This document shows, piece by piece, positions 43,780 through 51,016 of a DNA stretch of 64,000 bases. Within the stretch, counting starts at the first letter, position 1, and each line of letters starts with the position of its first letter. Source of the stretch: JBBQXK01 sp052387255 (GTDB taxonomy: Bacteria > Pseudomonadota > Alphaproteobacteria > Rhodobacterales > Rhodobacteraceae); contig JBQTJI010000003.1 of NCBI GenBank assembly GCA_052387255.1, positions 1 to 64,000 on the forward strand. The letters are read 5' to 3'. The position numbers were made by a program, and so were the translations under genes. The notes under the pieces are model-generated. The model searched no databases, had not been told where the DNA came from, and was given only the letters and a program-made list of their open reading frames with translations.

Positions 43780-44345
43780 CGCGACACCGCCGCCGATATC
43801 GCAGACGTCGGACTGAGGGCCGATAATCCGTCCTCGACACGTAGCGCCTTGTGGGTGCCAACTGCCGCCAGAAGCACCACAATCGCCTCAGAGAGATCAT
43901 CGACACGTCCTGCAAGCTTTCGGACAAGCGCGCTGTCACCGGGGCTCCACTTCAGCTTGCCCGCAGCGCCAAGCCGGGCGAGCTGGTTGAGGTTGCTGCC
44001 GACCGCCGCAAGCTCCCGCCTTGCCGCAGCGATGCCCGCAAGCTCGTCTGCCTGCAAAGCCAGCAGCCCGTTTGCCTGCTTGACCAGATGCCTGACGGCC
44101 TCAGACACCGTCAGCCCGCTTGCCTCAGCAACCACCTGGAGCGCGGCCCGCTCGCCTTCCGTCACCCGGATGTTCAGCTTCACGTCAAGCCGCAACGACG
44201 TCCGGCGATCCATCGCACCCTTGATGCGGGCCAGTGATTGCCGGGAGCGACCCATCGAAGCAGCGACCGAGGCGACGCTGTCGCCGGACGCGAGGCGGGC
44301 CTCGATGGCGGCGATCTCCTCCTTGGAAAGACGAAGTCGTGGCAT
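43776..44345 (-). CDS. MobC/VirD1-like relaxosome accessory protein
   Basis: This 189-aa protein combines an N-terminal HTH-like segment (LSKEEIAAIEARLASGDSVASVA, SMGRSRQSLARIKG) with a ribbon-helix-helix region (LNIRVTEGERAALQVVAEASGLTVSEAVRHLV) and a MobC-like tail (RRELAAVGSNLNQLARLGAA). Accessory proteins of this kind bind oriT and open DNA for the relaxase. It is the first gene of the relaxase operon, transcribed away from the hairpin region at 44412-44529. Some relatives are annotated only as plasmid mobilization proteins. Confidence 0.82.
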   Translation of the reverse strand: MPRLRLSKEEIAAIEARLASGDSVASVAASMGRSRQSLARIKGAMDRRTSLRLDVKLNIRVTEGERAALQVVAEASGLTVSEAVRHLVKQANGLLALQADELAGIAAARRELAAVGSNLNQLARLGAAGKLKWSPGDSALVRKLAGRVDDLSEAIVVLLAAVGTHKALRVEDGLSALSPTSAISAAVSR

Positions 44346-44411
44346 TGCAGCATTACATCCGTATTGCGATCATTTCGCATCATGTACCACACACCACCGT
44401 TCCTGCCAACC

Positions 44412-44481
44412 GTCCTCACCGGCCGGTTTCCGCTCCTCCAAAGAGGAGCCCGCGTGCGGAAACCGGACAGCCGGTGAGGAC
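44412..44481. other. nested hairpins, candidate oriT
   Basis: Three perfect inverted repeats are stacked: 12-bp outer arms (44412-44423 with 44470-44481), 11-bp inner arms (44423-44433 with 44456-44466) and a 7-bp central stem (44432-44438 with 44443-44449, loop CAAA). They lie directly upstream of the relaxase operon, the usual place of oriT. There is no T-run on either side, so a terminator is less likely. TTCCTGCC at 44400-44407 and ATCCCTGC at 44523-44530 resemble the IncP/VirD2 nick consensus; neither is proven. Confidence 0.55.
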
Positions 44482-44493
44482 TCATTATGGCGT

Positions 44494-44529
44494 CAGGGGT
44501 CGGCGGCTTGCCCGCCGACGGGATCCCTG
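44494..44529. other. second hairpin beside the oriT candidate
   Basis: GTCGGCGG (44499-44506) pairs with CCGCCGAC (44512-44519), loop CTTGC, and the flanking CAGGG and CCCTG (44494-44498 and 44525-44529) extend the stem imperfectly. It immediately follows the nested hairpins and adds to the structure expected at an origin of transfer. Confidence 0.45.
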
Positions 44530-45248
44530 CGCCCGGCCGCAAGGCCAATACCTGCATGAGCTTGAATGCATCAAGCTGCTGCAAGCGTTGAGTTTTCTGG
44601 CAGATATTGACCAAGTACTGCGGCAAGATCTGACCCGGTGCTGTTGCTCGACCGGGAAGGTTTTGCAGGGCCGGAAAGGGAAAAGGGCAAGATCAGTCTG
44701 GCTTTCATTTCCGGGATCGGACAAAGGAAGGTGACGTCCCACCGCAAAGAAGTGGGAAAGCAACCAGTGTCTTGGGACGAGGCCGCCGGGACAGAAAACG
44801 AACCGGCAGGCATGCAGGCGGGCCAACGGGCTAAAGGTTTACAACGCACTGTGTCGACCCGGGGTTCGGTCGGCGATGCGACCTGTCACCCTGCCTGATA
44901 CGCAACTTTGCAGACATGCAAACATGCAAACGGGTCCGATTGCTGGCTGCCAGCCTCCTGCGGCCAAAAGGTGCAACGGTGATGCTGCATTGCGGCATGG
45001 CGACGTGGAAATTCCTCATGAAACCGGGCCATTTGCGCTCACGACTCACAACCTGAGGCGCAACCTGTTTGACGCCGACACAACCTTGTGCATAAACCGC
45101 GCTCCGAACGCGTGACCGAATAGTGAGCCTATACAGTGGCTTCGCTCAGAATGCACATGTTTGAAGGGTTCGTTCCGCCGATGCGCCAACCAACGACGCG
45201 CACGGTCGTGCCCAAGCTGAGGCGTAGCAAGTGCGGAGGTGTCATTCC
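44530..45248. other. non-coding region between oriT candidate and virC1
   Basis: Frames here give no recognisable product, and none has a good ribosome-binding site. Visible structure includes the tandem 8-mer ACATGCAA (44914-44921 and 44922-44929) and a short palindromic segment, GGCTGCCAGCC (about 44946-44956). GCGGAGG before 45249 is the virC1 ribosome-binding site. If the neighbouring proteins are true VirC1/VirC2 relatives, an overdrive-like binding sequence could lie in this region. Confidence 0.4.
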
Positions 45249-46013
45249 ATGCAGGTCATCACCATCGTCCAGACCAAAGGTGGGTCGGGCAAGACCACGA
45301 CAGCAATGCTGCTCGCCTCCGCTGCACTCGACGCCGGACGACGCGTGATCCTGATCGATGGCGACGTGAACGCGCAGTTGGGCCGCTGGCGCGACAGCTA
45401 CGAGTTGGCAAACTGGGAGGCCGTCCAAAAACCTGTCTGGCCAGAAGCCCTCGTTATCATGTCTCCACCTGCCACGGTCGACGGGCTCCTGGCCCTTCTC
45501 GAGGCGGAAGAGGCAGCCGGAACCGATCTCGTGGTGCTCGACACGCGCCCGGGAACGCATGCCGACACGGAAGATTTCTGCCTGATCTCGGACCTCGTGC
45601 TGATCCCGGCGCGGCCGGTCTTTGCCGAATGGGAAATGACGCATCGCGCCGTCCTCTGGATGGATGACCTGCGGGCATCGATCGCCGTCGGCGAGCGGTT
45701 TCCCGAGGTTCGGGTTCTGGTTCTCGATGCCGGGCCGAAGATCATCGACGCCGCAACGCGGGAAGGCGGCCTTACCGGGCTGCCGAAGCGCGATCAGGAT
45801 GTGCTTCTTGAAATCCTGCGCCTCGACCATCTCGACGTCATTGTGCCGCATTCGAAAATCCTCGAGCAGTTCGGTTTCCACGGGCCGCTCGGGGCGGCAA
45901 GGGCAGCGAACGCAAAGTCCCCAGGAGGAAGACTGCTGGCTGAAGCCATAGGCCGTCAGCTCGATGTCGCCCGGCTGGTTTTGGCCGGTGTCGACGAGGT
46001 CGTTTCGAGATGA
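45249..46013 (+). CDS. virC1: VirC1-like ParA-family ATPase
   Basis: This 254-aa protein is a ParA/MinD-type ATPase with deviant Walker A TKGGSGKTTTAML near residues 9-21 and VILIDGDVNAQLGRW. It lacks the N-terminal HTH of plasmid RepA. VirC1 in Agrobacterium binds overdrive DNA beside the T-border and recruits the relaxase complex to the cell pole. The next gene is VirC2-like, and both lie beside relaxase and oriT, so a relaxosome-recruiting function is preferred over plasmid partition, which RepA/RepB already provide. The start at 45249 has GGAGG 9 bp upstream. Confidence 0.82.
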   Translation: MQVITIVQTKGGSGKTTTAMLLASAALDAGRRVILIDGDVNAQLGRWRDSYELANWEAVQKPVWPEALVIMSPPATVDGLLALLEAEEAAGTDLVVLDTRPGTHADTEDFCLISDLVLIPARPVFAEWEMTHRAVLWMDDLRASIAVGERFPEVRVLVLDAGPKIIDAATREGGLTGLPKRDQDVLLEILRLDHLDVIVPHSKILEQFGFHGPLGAARAANAKSPGGRLLAEAIGRQLDVARLVLAGVDEVVSR

Positions 46014-46684
46014 CCCGCTTTCGATTGCCACCCCGCGTGGCACCGTCGCCGGCCGCAGGTGAGCCCGGCCTGCAGAATGCGGCCGCGCGGCTCCGCTCGT
46101 CCCGCGACGCCCAGGCCCGGCTGCTGGAAGACCGGAGGGCGAAGGGGGCTGCCGATGGCGAAGCTGGAATTGATGTGGTGCAGCCCGAGGCTCTTGAAGA
46201 GGCTATCGCGTCAGCGACCGCTTTTTCTGGGGTAACAATGCCCGACCTTCCGCTGGAAGAGCGGGCGCACCAAGTTGAGCCGGGGCACGGTCCGTCACAT
46301 GCCCCCGAGAAGCAGAAGCTCGTCGTCCTGTTTCGGCTGTCTGTCGACACGACAGCGCGGATCGCAAAGATCCCGCGGGCCCTGGAGCTTGGTGAGGCCT
46401 ACGTCCTGAAGGCTCTCGCAAAAGAGGGCAGGGCGGTTCTGCGGGGTTTGCGTTGCGGTCCCGAGCTCAACCAATGGACGGCACCGGCGCGCGACCTCCT
46501 GGCAATGCCGTCCCGGGAGATGACCGTCGGCGAGTCGATGACCGTCTATGTGCATACGCAGGCGCTCGATGCGATGCATGAGGCCGTGGGCGATCCGTGG
46601 AAAGTGGTACCGAAGGCCACAGTGGTCGGCACCTATCTGGCCGTGATTGTGACCAGCCTCATCGAGGCGCGCCTCGCGCGCTGA
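46010..46684 (+). CDS. virC2: VirC2-like protein
   Basis: This 224-aa protein overlaps virC1 by ATGA. The first 90 residues are low-complexity and probably disordered. The C-terminal half is ordered (LVVLFRLSVDTTARIAKIPRALELGEAYVLKALAKEG, ESMTVYVHTQALDAMHEAVG), consistent with the ribbon-helix-helix fold of VirC2. VirC2 binds DNA with VirC1 to stimulate relaxase action. The assignment rests on layout and pairing more than on a distinctive motif. Confidence 0.7.
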   Translation: MTRFRLPPRVAPSPAAGEPGLQNAAARLRSSRDAQARLLEDRRAKGAADGEAGIDVVQPEALEEAIASATAFSGVTMPDLPLEERAHQVEPGHGPSHAPEKQKLVVLFRLSVDTTARIAKIPRALELGEAYVLKALAKEGRAVLRGLRCGPELNQWTAPARDLLAMPSREMTVGESMTVYVHTQALDAMHEAVGDPWKVVPKATVVGTYLAVIVTSLIEARLAR

Positions 46685-46717
46685 ACTGCACCCATGCTCA
46701 GGAACATGCAGAATGCG

Positions 46718-47143
46718 TCAGTCGCAGGACAGCTCCGGCATCGGCGCGGTTTCGATCGTCAGGCTGTCGAGGCTTGTTACCACGGCAAACGCGCCGCCGT
46801 TGCGCAGGATCTCGACCATCTTTGCCCATTCGGCGGGCTGGACGGCACCTTGTGCCGCAAGGCCGCTTTTGACCGGCAAACGGGCCTGCTCGCCGGATTT
46901 GGTAAGGAAGACGATCATCGACGGATCCGGATCCTTCGGAAAGTCGACTGCCACGCCGCCGTTCGAGGTTGGGCCGAAAACCCGGTCGGGATCGCAGATG
47001 AGACGCAGGCCTCCTGCCTCGGTCTGAAGGGTGAAGATCGGGAGGCCGCGCTCGACGGTTTCGGACCACGCGTCCAGCGCCATTGCTGCATTGGAAAACG
47101 CAAGGAGCGCGAAGGCGCTCAGGATGGGGGATGTAACGTGCAT
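46718..47143 (-). CDS. small periplasmic protein, 141 aa
   Basis: From the ATG at 47143 the protein has a signal peptide (PILSAFALLAFSNAAMA) and a short mature domain with two cysteines (LRLICDPDRVFGP, and LSCD at the end). No family is recognised. The longer upstream frame is rejected because it lacks signal character and overlaps other genes. It faces virC2 convergently across a 33-bp gap. Confidence 0.65.
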   Translation of the reverse strand: MHVTSPILSAFALLAFSNAAMALDAWSETVERGLPIFTLQTEAGGLRLICDPDRVFGPTSNGGVAVDFPKDPDPSMIVFLTKSGEQARLPVKSGLAAQGAVQPAEWAKMVEILRNGGAFAVVTSLDSLTIETAPMPELSCD

Positions 47144-47267
47144 GGACGGGAAGACCTTTCCAATGGGGCGCGGCGACAGCAAATCACCGCTTTCGACAAC
47201 GGTGCATATGCATTGCAGCGTCTGCTGTCCATGCATCCGGGTAGGGCCATCAGTGAAGGTGGTCATC

Positions 47268-47474
47268 ATGCACGATGATGAAGTCGCCGATGGGACTACT
47301 GTGCTCGAACTGCGCGCCTGGGAAATCCGAGGAACGGAACGGGTGCTAATTGCCGAGCGCGTTTCCGACCAGAACGGTCGCCGGGTGGTCTGGCACATTC
47401 CCGAGGCCGAAGTCCGGGGTATCCTCTGGGTCGAGATCCTCGTCGAGGATGACGCCGCTTCATCACTGGACTGA
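47268..47474 (+). CDS. small hypothetical protein, 68 aa
   Basis: A short acidic protein starting MHDDEVADGTTVLELRAWEI, with alternating strand-forming residues (RVLIAERVSDQNGRRVVWHI, GILWVEILVEDDAA). GAAGGTGG lies 7 bp before the ATG at 47268. The frame extends upstream to 47031, but that part has no coding character. It could be a toxin-antitoxin component or phage-type protein; nothing in the sequence decides. It lies 80 bp before the WGR gene. Confidence 0.5.
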   Translation: MHDDEVADGTTVLELRAWEIRGTERVLIAERVSDQNGRRVVWHIPEAEVRGILWVEILVEDDAASSLD

Positions 47475-47554
47475 ATCGGACGGCCCAGAGCGATTCAGGA
47501 AACTGATTGGACTTCCGGAGTCGGCCCGGATCATCCTGATCTGGGAGGCTCAGG

Positions 47555-47788
47555 ATGGACCATGCCCATTTGCAGCGACGCGACCCTGCGCAAAACATGG
47601 CGCGATTCTATGAAGTCGACGTCAGGCTGACGCTCTTTGGGGAAGCCAGCGTCGTGCGATCTTGGGGCAGGATCGGCAGCTACGGGCGCACCACACTCGA
47701 GACCTTCGCGACGACGGAAGCGGCAAGCCTCAGCGCCGGGAAGACAGTGCGGTCAAAGCTGGCGCGCGGCTACCTTGCAACCCCTTGA
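47555..47788 (+). CDS. WGR-domain protein, 77 aa
   Basis: A single WGR domain makes up most of the protein: FYEVDVRLTLFGEASVVRSWGRIGSYG, then TTLETFATTEAAS and a basic C-terminal end (KTVRSKLARGYL). WGR domains bind DNA ends or nucleic acid in PARPs and in bacterial proteins. The ATG at 47555 has GGGAGG and then CAGG upstream. A second WGR protein is encoded at 57076-57336. Confidence 0.82.
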   Translation: MDHAHLQRRDPAQNMARFYEVDVRLTLFGEASVVRSWGRIGSYGRTTLETFATTEAASLSAGKTVRSKLARGYLATP

Positions 47789-47920
47789 AACCCTCAAGCG
47801 TTTCGCGGGCGCCGGTCGTCTCCGACGTGACCCGGCGGCGTCCCCCGCCGGGCAATCTTGCGGGGCACCGCACTAAGCGTAGCGTGTGCCAAGTTCAAGA
47901 AGGATTGGCCCGTTGAAAAC

Positions 47921-47978
47921 GGGTGCAATTGGGTGCCAAAACGGGGTTGCACAGAATGGGTGTAAATGGGTATAGAAT
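47921..47978 (+). promoter_or_regulatory. promoter with 10-bp repeats before the Fic gene, probably leaderless
   Basis: TTGCAC (47947-47952) and TATAGA (47971-47976), 18 bp apart, form a good sigma70 promoter only about 9 bp before the ATG at 47985, so the transcript would start at or next to the start codon. There is no ribosome-binding site. GGGTGCAATT and GGGTGCCAAA (47921, 47931) and GGGTGTAAAT and GGGTATAGAA (47958, 47968) are two pairs of 10-bp direct repeats, placed around the -35 and -10, as for an operator. Confidence 0.55.
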
Positions 47979-47984
47979 TGGCCC

Positions 47985-49034
47985 ATGATCCAGACCCATT
48001 CAATCCGCATCACGCCGCCTGTCCTCTCGGCCATCGCCGAAATCGATGAGTTCAAGGGCGCCTGGCGGGCCTTGGGCAGCCTCGCCCCGGAACGCCTCTC
48101 TGCGTTGCGCCGCGTTGCAACAATCGAGAGCATCGGGTCGTCGACCCGTATCGAAGGCAGCAAGCTTTCGGACCATGAGGTTCAGCGCCTCCTGACCAAC
48201 CTGGAAATCACGACGTTTGAGACCCGTGATGAGCAGGAGGTCGCAGGTTACGCGCAGGTCATGGACACAATCTTCGCGTCCTGGCGCGACATCGACATAA
48301 CCTTGAACCACATCCGCCAACTGCACCGGGACCTGCTGCGCCACAGTGACAAGGACGCGCGGCATCGCGGTGCATGGAAGACCTCGGAAAACGCGATCGC
48401 GGCCTTCGACGAGACTGGAAAGCAGATCGGCGTTGTCTTTGAAACCGCCAGCCCCTTTGACACGCCCGCCCGGATGACCGAACTGGTGGAGTGGTACAAC
48501 GCGGCCAGCGAAGACGGCACGCTGCATCCGCTGCTTCTGATCGGCATCTTCGTGGTAGTCTTTCTGGAGATCCACCCGTTTCAGGATGGCAACGGTCGCC
48601 TCAGCCGGGTTTTGACCACGCTCCTGCTGCTCAGGGCAGGCTATGCCTACGTGCCGTACTCTTCGCTGGAAAGCGTGATCGAGCAGAGCAAGGAAGCCTA
48701 CTATCTGGCCTTGAGGCAAACCCAGGGCACGATCAGGTCGGATGATCCGGACTGGGGACCATGGCTTGCGTATTTCCTGACGGCGCTTCTGCGCCAGATG
48801 CGCCGGTTGCGCGCGAAGGTCGAGCGCGAAAAGCTGATGATGGGCAGCCTGCCGGAGGTTTCGGCGCGACTTCTGGATCTTGTCCGGGACCATGGCCGCC
48901 TGACCATCGGCGACGCGGAGCGGCTGACCGGAGAAAACCGGAACACCCTGAAGCAGCACTTCAGGGCCCTTGTCGGGGATGGTCATCTGGCCCTGAACGG
49001 GGCCGGGCGCGGGGCGTGGTATTCGCTCCGGTAA
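47985..49034 (+). CDS. Fic-domain AMP-transferase with N-terminal inhibitory helix
   Basis: Fic proteins transfer AMP to target proteins. The full active-site motif HPFQDGNGRLSR is at residues 197-208, so the enzyme should be active. SSTRIEG at residues 52-58 matches the inhibitory motif (S/T)xxxE(G/N) of class II Fic proteins, in which the Glu blocks ATP until released. A C-terminal winged-helix-like part is visible (RDHGRLTIGDAERLTGENRNTLKQHFRALVGDGHL), possibly for DNA binding. At 349 aa it matches standalone class II Fic proteins. The gene starts at an unusually close promoter. Confidence 0.9.
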   Translation: MIQTHSIRITPPVLSAIAEIDEFKGAWRALGSLAPERLSALRRVATIESIGSSTRIEGSKLSDHEVQRLLTNLEITTFETRDEQEVAGYAQVMDTIFASWRDIDITLNHIRQLHRDLLRHSDKDARHRGAWKTSENAIAAFDETGKQIGVVFETASPFDTPARMTELVEWYNAASEDGTLHPLLLIGIFVVVFLEIHPFQDGNGRLSRVLTTLLLLRAGYAYVPYSSLESVIEQSKEAYYLALRQTQGTIRSDDPDWGPWLAYFLTALLRQMRRLRAKVEREKLMMGSLPEVSARLLDLVRDHGRLTIGDAERLTGENRNTLKQHFRALVGDGHLALNGAGRGAWYSLR

Positions 49035-49286
49035 TAGTTGTTATGTAATCTGTGTGCGGAAGCGCTACTCGGCTCAAAGCAATCATTCACTGCACTTGAG
49101 GCATTCTCGGGTAAATCTACGATATGCCTAAGCCACTGACGTGGAACAGGAAAAACGTAGGTACGAACCAACCTGATGGGCGCGCTGTAGAGAAACTGTG
49201 CCTTTATGCGGCTCTTTCTTGCCACCCCGTCTGGGCGATTTTCTTTCCGGCTGGACTGCCGCAAAAACCTCGTGCAAAAAGACCGC

Positions 49287-49850
49287 ATGAAAATCGGCTA
49301 TGCAAGGGTCTCGATGGATGAGCAGGATCTCGATCTTCAGATCGAGGCGCTGACCGTTGCCGGATGCGACCGGATCGTTACCGACAAGGGGCAGAGCGGT
49401 TTGCGGGCTGCCGAGGCCCGCCCCGGATTGTCAGAGGCGATGGCCCTTCTTGGCTCCCGCGACCAGCTCGTCGTGTGGAAGCTGGATCGTGTCGGTCGGT
49501 CAATCGCGGACCTGATCCACCTTTTGATAACCTTCGAGGAGCGCGGGGTCGAGTTCCGAAGCCTGACAGACGGGATCGACACGACGACCGCAGGCGGGCG
49601 TCTGGTGTTTCACATTATGGGAGCCTTGGCTGAGTTCGAGCGCAGTCTGATTCAGGAGCGGACGAAGGCAGGCCTGCGGGCTGCGAAGAAGAGTGGGAAG
49701 CGGCTTGGCCGCCCCCCTGCCCTGACACCGGCACAGATTGCACACGCCAAGGCGGCGATCTCGACCAAGGGCGAGACCGTCACCGGCATGGCAGAAATTC
49801 TGGGCGTGAACCGCAGCACCATCCAGCGTGCGCTTGGAGCATCATTGTGA
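49287..49850 (+). CDS. serine resolvase/invertase, 187 aa
   Basis: This is a small serine recombinase of the resolvase/Pin type: MKIGYARVSMDEQ with the nucleophile at Ser9, QLVVWKLDRVGRSIADLIHLL, AEFERSLIQERTKAGLRAAK, and a short HTH end (ETVTGMAEILGVNRSTIQRAL). Its length is normal for Tn3-type resolvases. The start at 49287 is the first codon of the domain; a frame upstream to 49206 is not used. An interrupted repeat AGGCAT/ATGCCT (49099-49129) about 160 bp upstream could be a binding subsite. The gene stands directly before the ABC-3C system, so it may mark the edge of an inserted cassette. Confidence 0.87.
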   Translation: MKIGYARVSMDEQDLDLQIEALTVAGCDRIVTDKGQSGLRAAEARPGLSEAMALLGSRDQLVVWKLDRVGRSIADLIHLLITFEERGVEFRSLTDGIDTTTAGGRLVFHIMGALAEFERSLIQERTKAGLRAAKKSGKRLGRPPALTPAQIAHAKAAISTKGETVTGMAEILGVNRSTIQRALGASL

Positions 49851-49862
49851 GGCGCTTTGGGC

Positions 49863-50774
49863 ATGGATAGCCTTCAACGCGCCTTTTTTCAGATGAAGTT
49901 CCGCATCGCCTTCCTTGAACGCAAAGGGAAGGCTTTCGAGGATCTGTTCTCGAAGATTATGGGCCACGCTTCCCCCGGCGATTTTCAGGCCGTGCGACCC
50001 TACGGAAATCGCGGCGACCTCAAATGCGATGGCTATCGGGTAAGCGACAGGACCGTTTTTCAGTGTTACGCGCCGTCCGCCATGAAGCTCCCAAACCTGC
50101 TCGCCAAGATGAACGAGGACTTCAACGGTGCGGTCGCGCATTGGGGCGAGCGTATGGGCCGCTGGTCCTTCGTTCACAACGAAGATGATGGCTTGCCCGC
50201 CGACGCGATCCAAAAGTTGGTGGACCTCGGCACGGCAAACCCGACCGTCATTCTTGACCAGATCGGCTATCCAGAACTCTTTGCGGTCGTCATGGCCCTT
50301 CCCGTCTCGCAGATCAAAGACCTGTTCGGATCGGTGCCGTCACAGCGCACGATGGCCCAACTGGACTACGAAGCGCTGCGCCCTGTCGTATCCCTGATTC
50401 AAAAGCTCACCCCGGATGATAACCCGCCTCTGTCCGCCCCCTCTCCCGCCAAGCTCAGTGCAAACGATCTGTCGGGCGATGCTGCCGAGCTATTGCGCCA
50501 GGGCCGCCGTCGGGAGCCGTTAGTGGAGCGTTTTTTCAATGACTGGCCCGATCCGAGCCTCGGGGAAGAGATTGCCCAAGGGTTCCGCGAACGGTATCAG
50601 GCGTTGAAAATGGAAGGCCTATCGCCCGACCGGATCTTCACGGAACTGCAAACCTTCGCCGGTGGCATGGACGGGACACCTTCGCACCAGGCGGCAGTAC
50701 TAGCGGTCATGTCCTACTTCTTTGAGCGGTGCGACATATTCGAGGATAACGTCGAGGGGGGCGTGGGAACATGA
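49863..50774 (+). CDS. ABC-3C system: REase-like component with C-terminal domain, 303 aa
   Basis: The first gene of a three-component ABC-3C operon. The N-terminal part is like the restriction-endonuclease-fold module of these systems: AFEDLFSKIMG, then GDLKCDGYRVSDRTVFQCYAP with Asp52 and Gln68. The expected final Lys is replaced (QCY), so it may be inactive. The C-terminal part (LVERFFNDWPDPSLGEEIAQGFRERY and following) is the long helical C-terminal domain that pairs with the ATPase. The ATG at 49863 has GAGG about 10 bp upstream. It overlaps the next gene by ATGA. ABC-3C systems are thought to be defence systems in conflict with mobile DNA. Confidence 0.78.
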   Translation: MDSLQRAFFQMKFRIAFLERKGKAFEDLFSKIMGHASPGDFQAVRPYGNRGDLKCDGYRVSDRTVFQCYAPSAMKLPNLLAKMNEDFNGAVAHWGERMGRWSFVHNEDDGLPADAIQKLVDLGTANPTVILDQIGYPELFAVVMALPVSQIKDLFGSVPSQRTMAQLDYEALRPVVSLIQKLTPDDNPPLSAPSPAKLSANDLSGDAAELLRQGRRREPLVERFFNDWPDPSLGEEIAQGFRERYQALKMEGLSPDRIFTELQTFAGGMDGTPSHQAAVLAVMSYFFERCDIFEDNVEGGVGT

Positions 50775-51016
50775 TCCTGCCGACCAAACATATCAGACCC
50801 GAGCGTGCACTTCTAACTATCGGAGCGGAGGTTCTGGGCTGTCTGCGAGAGCCGATGACCGTCTCTCGTGTCTGGGACGAGCTTCGCAAGCGGCGTGGCG
50901 AGACGGCAGAGCCGTCCGCGATCACATACGATTGGTTCATCTTAGCACTCGACCTGCTGTTCATCGTGAAGGCAGTGGATTTCGACAGCGGCGTGCTGCG
51001 GAAGGCGGCATTATGA
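50771..51016 (+). CDS. ABC-3C system: middle component (MC6-like), 81 aa
   Basis: This short protein matches the layout of ABC-3C middle components: LLTIGAEVLGCLREPMTVSRVWDELRK, then ITYDWFILALDLLFIVKAVDFDSGVL. It is a compact winged-helix-like protein that bridges the ATPase and the C-terminal-domain protein. It overlaps both neighbours by ATGA, showing that the three proteins are made together. Confidence 0.8.
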   Translation: MILPTKHIRPERALLTIGAEVLGCLREPMTVSRVWDELRKRRGETAEPSAITYDWFILALDLLFIVKAVDFDSGVLRKAAL

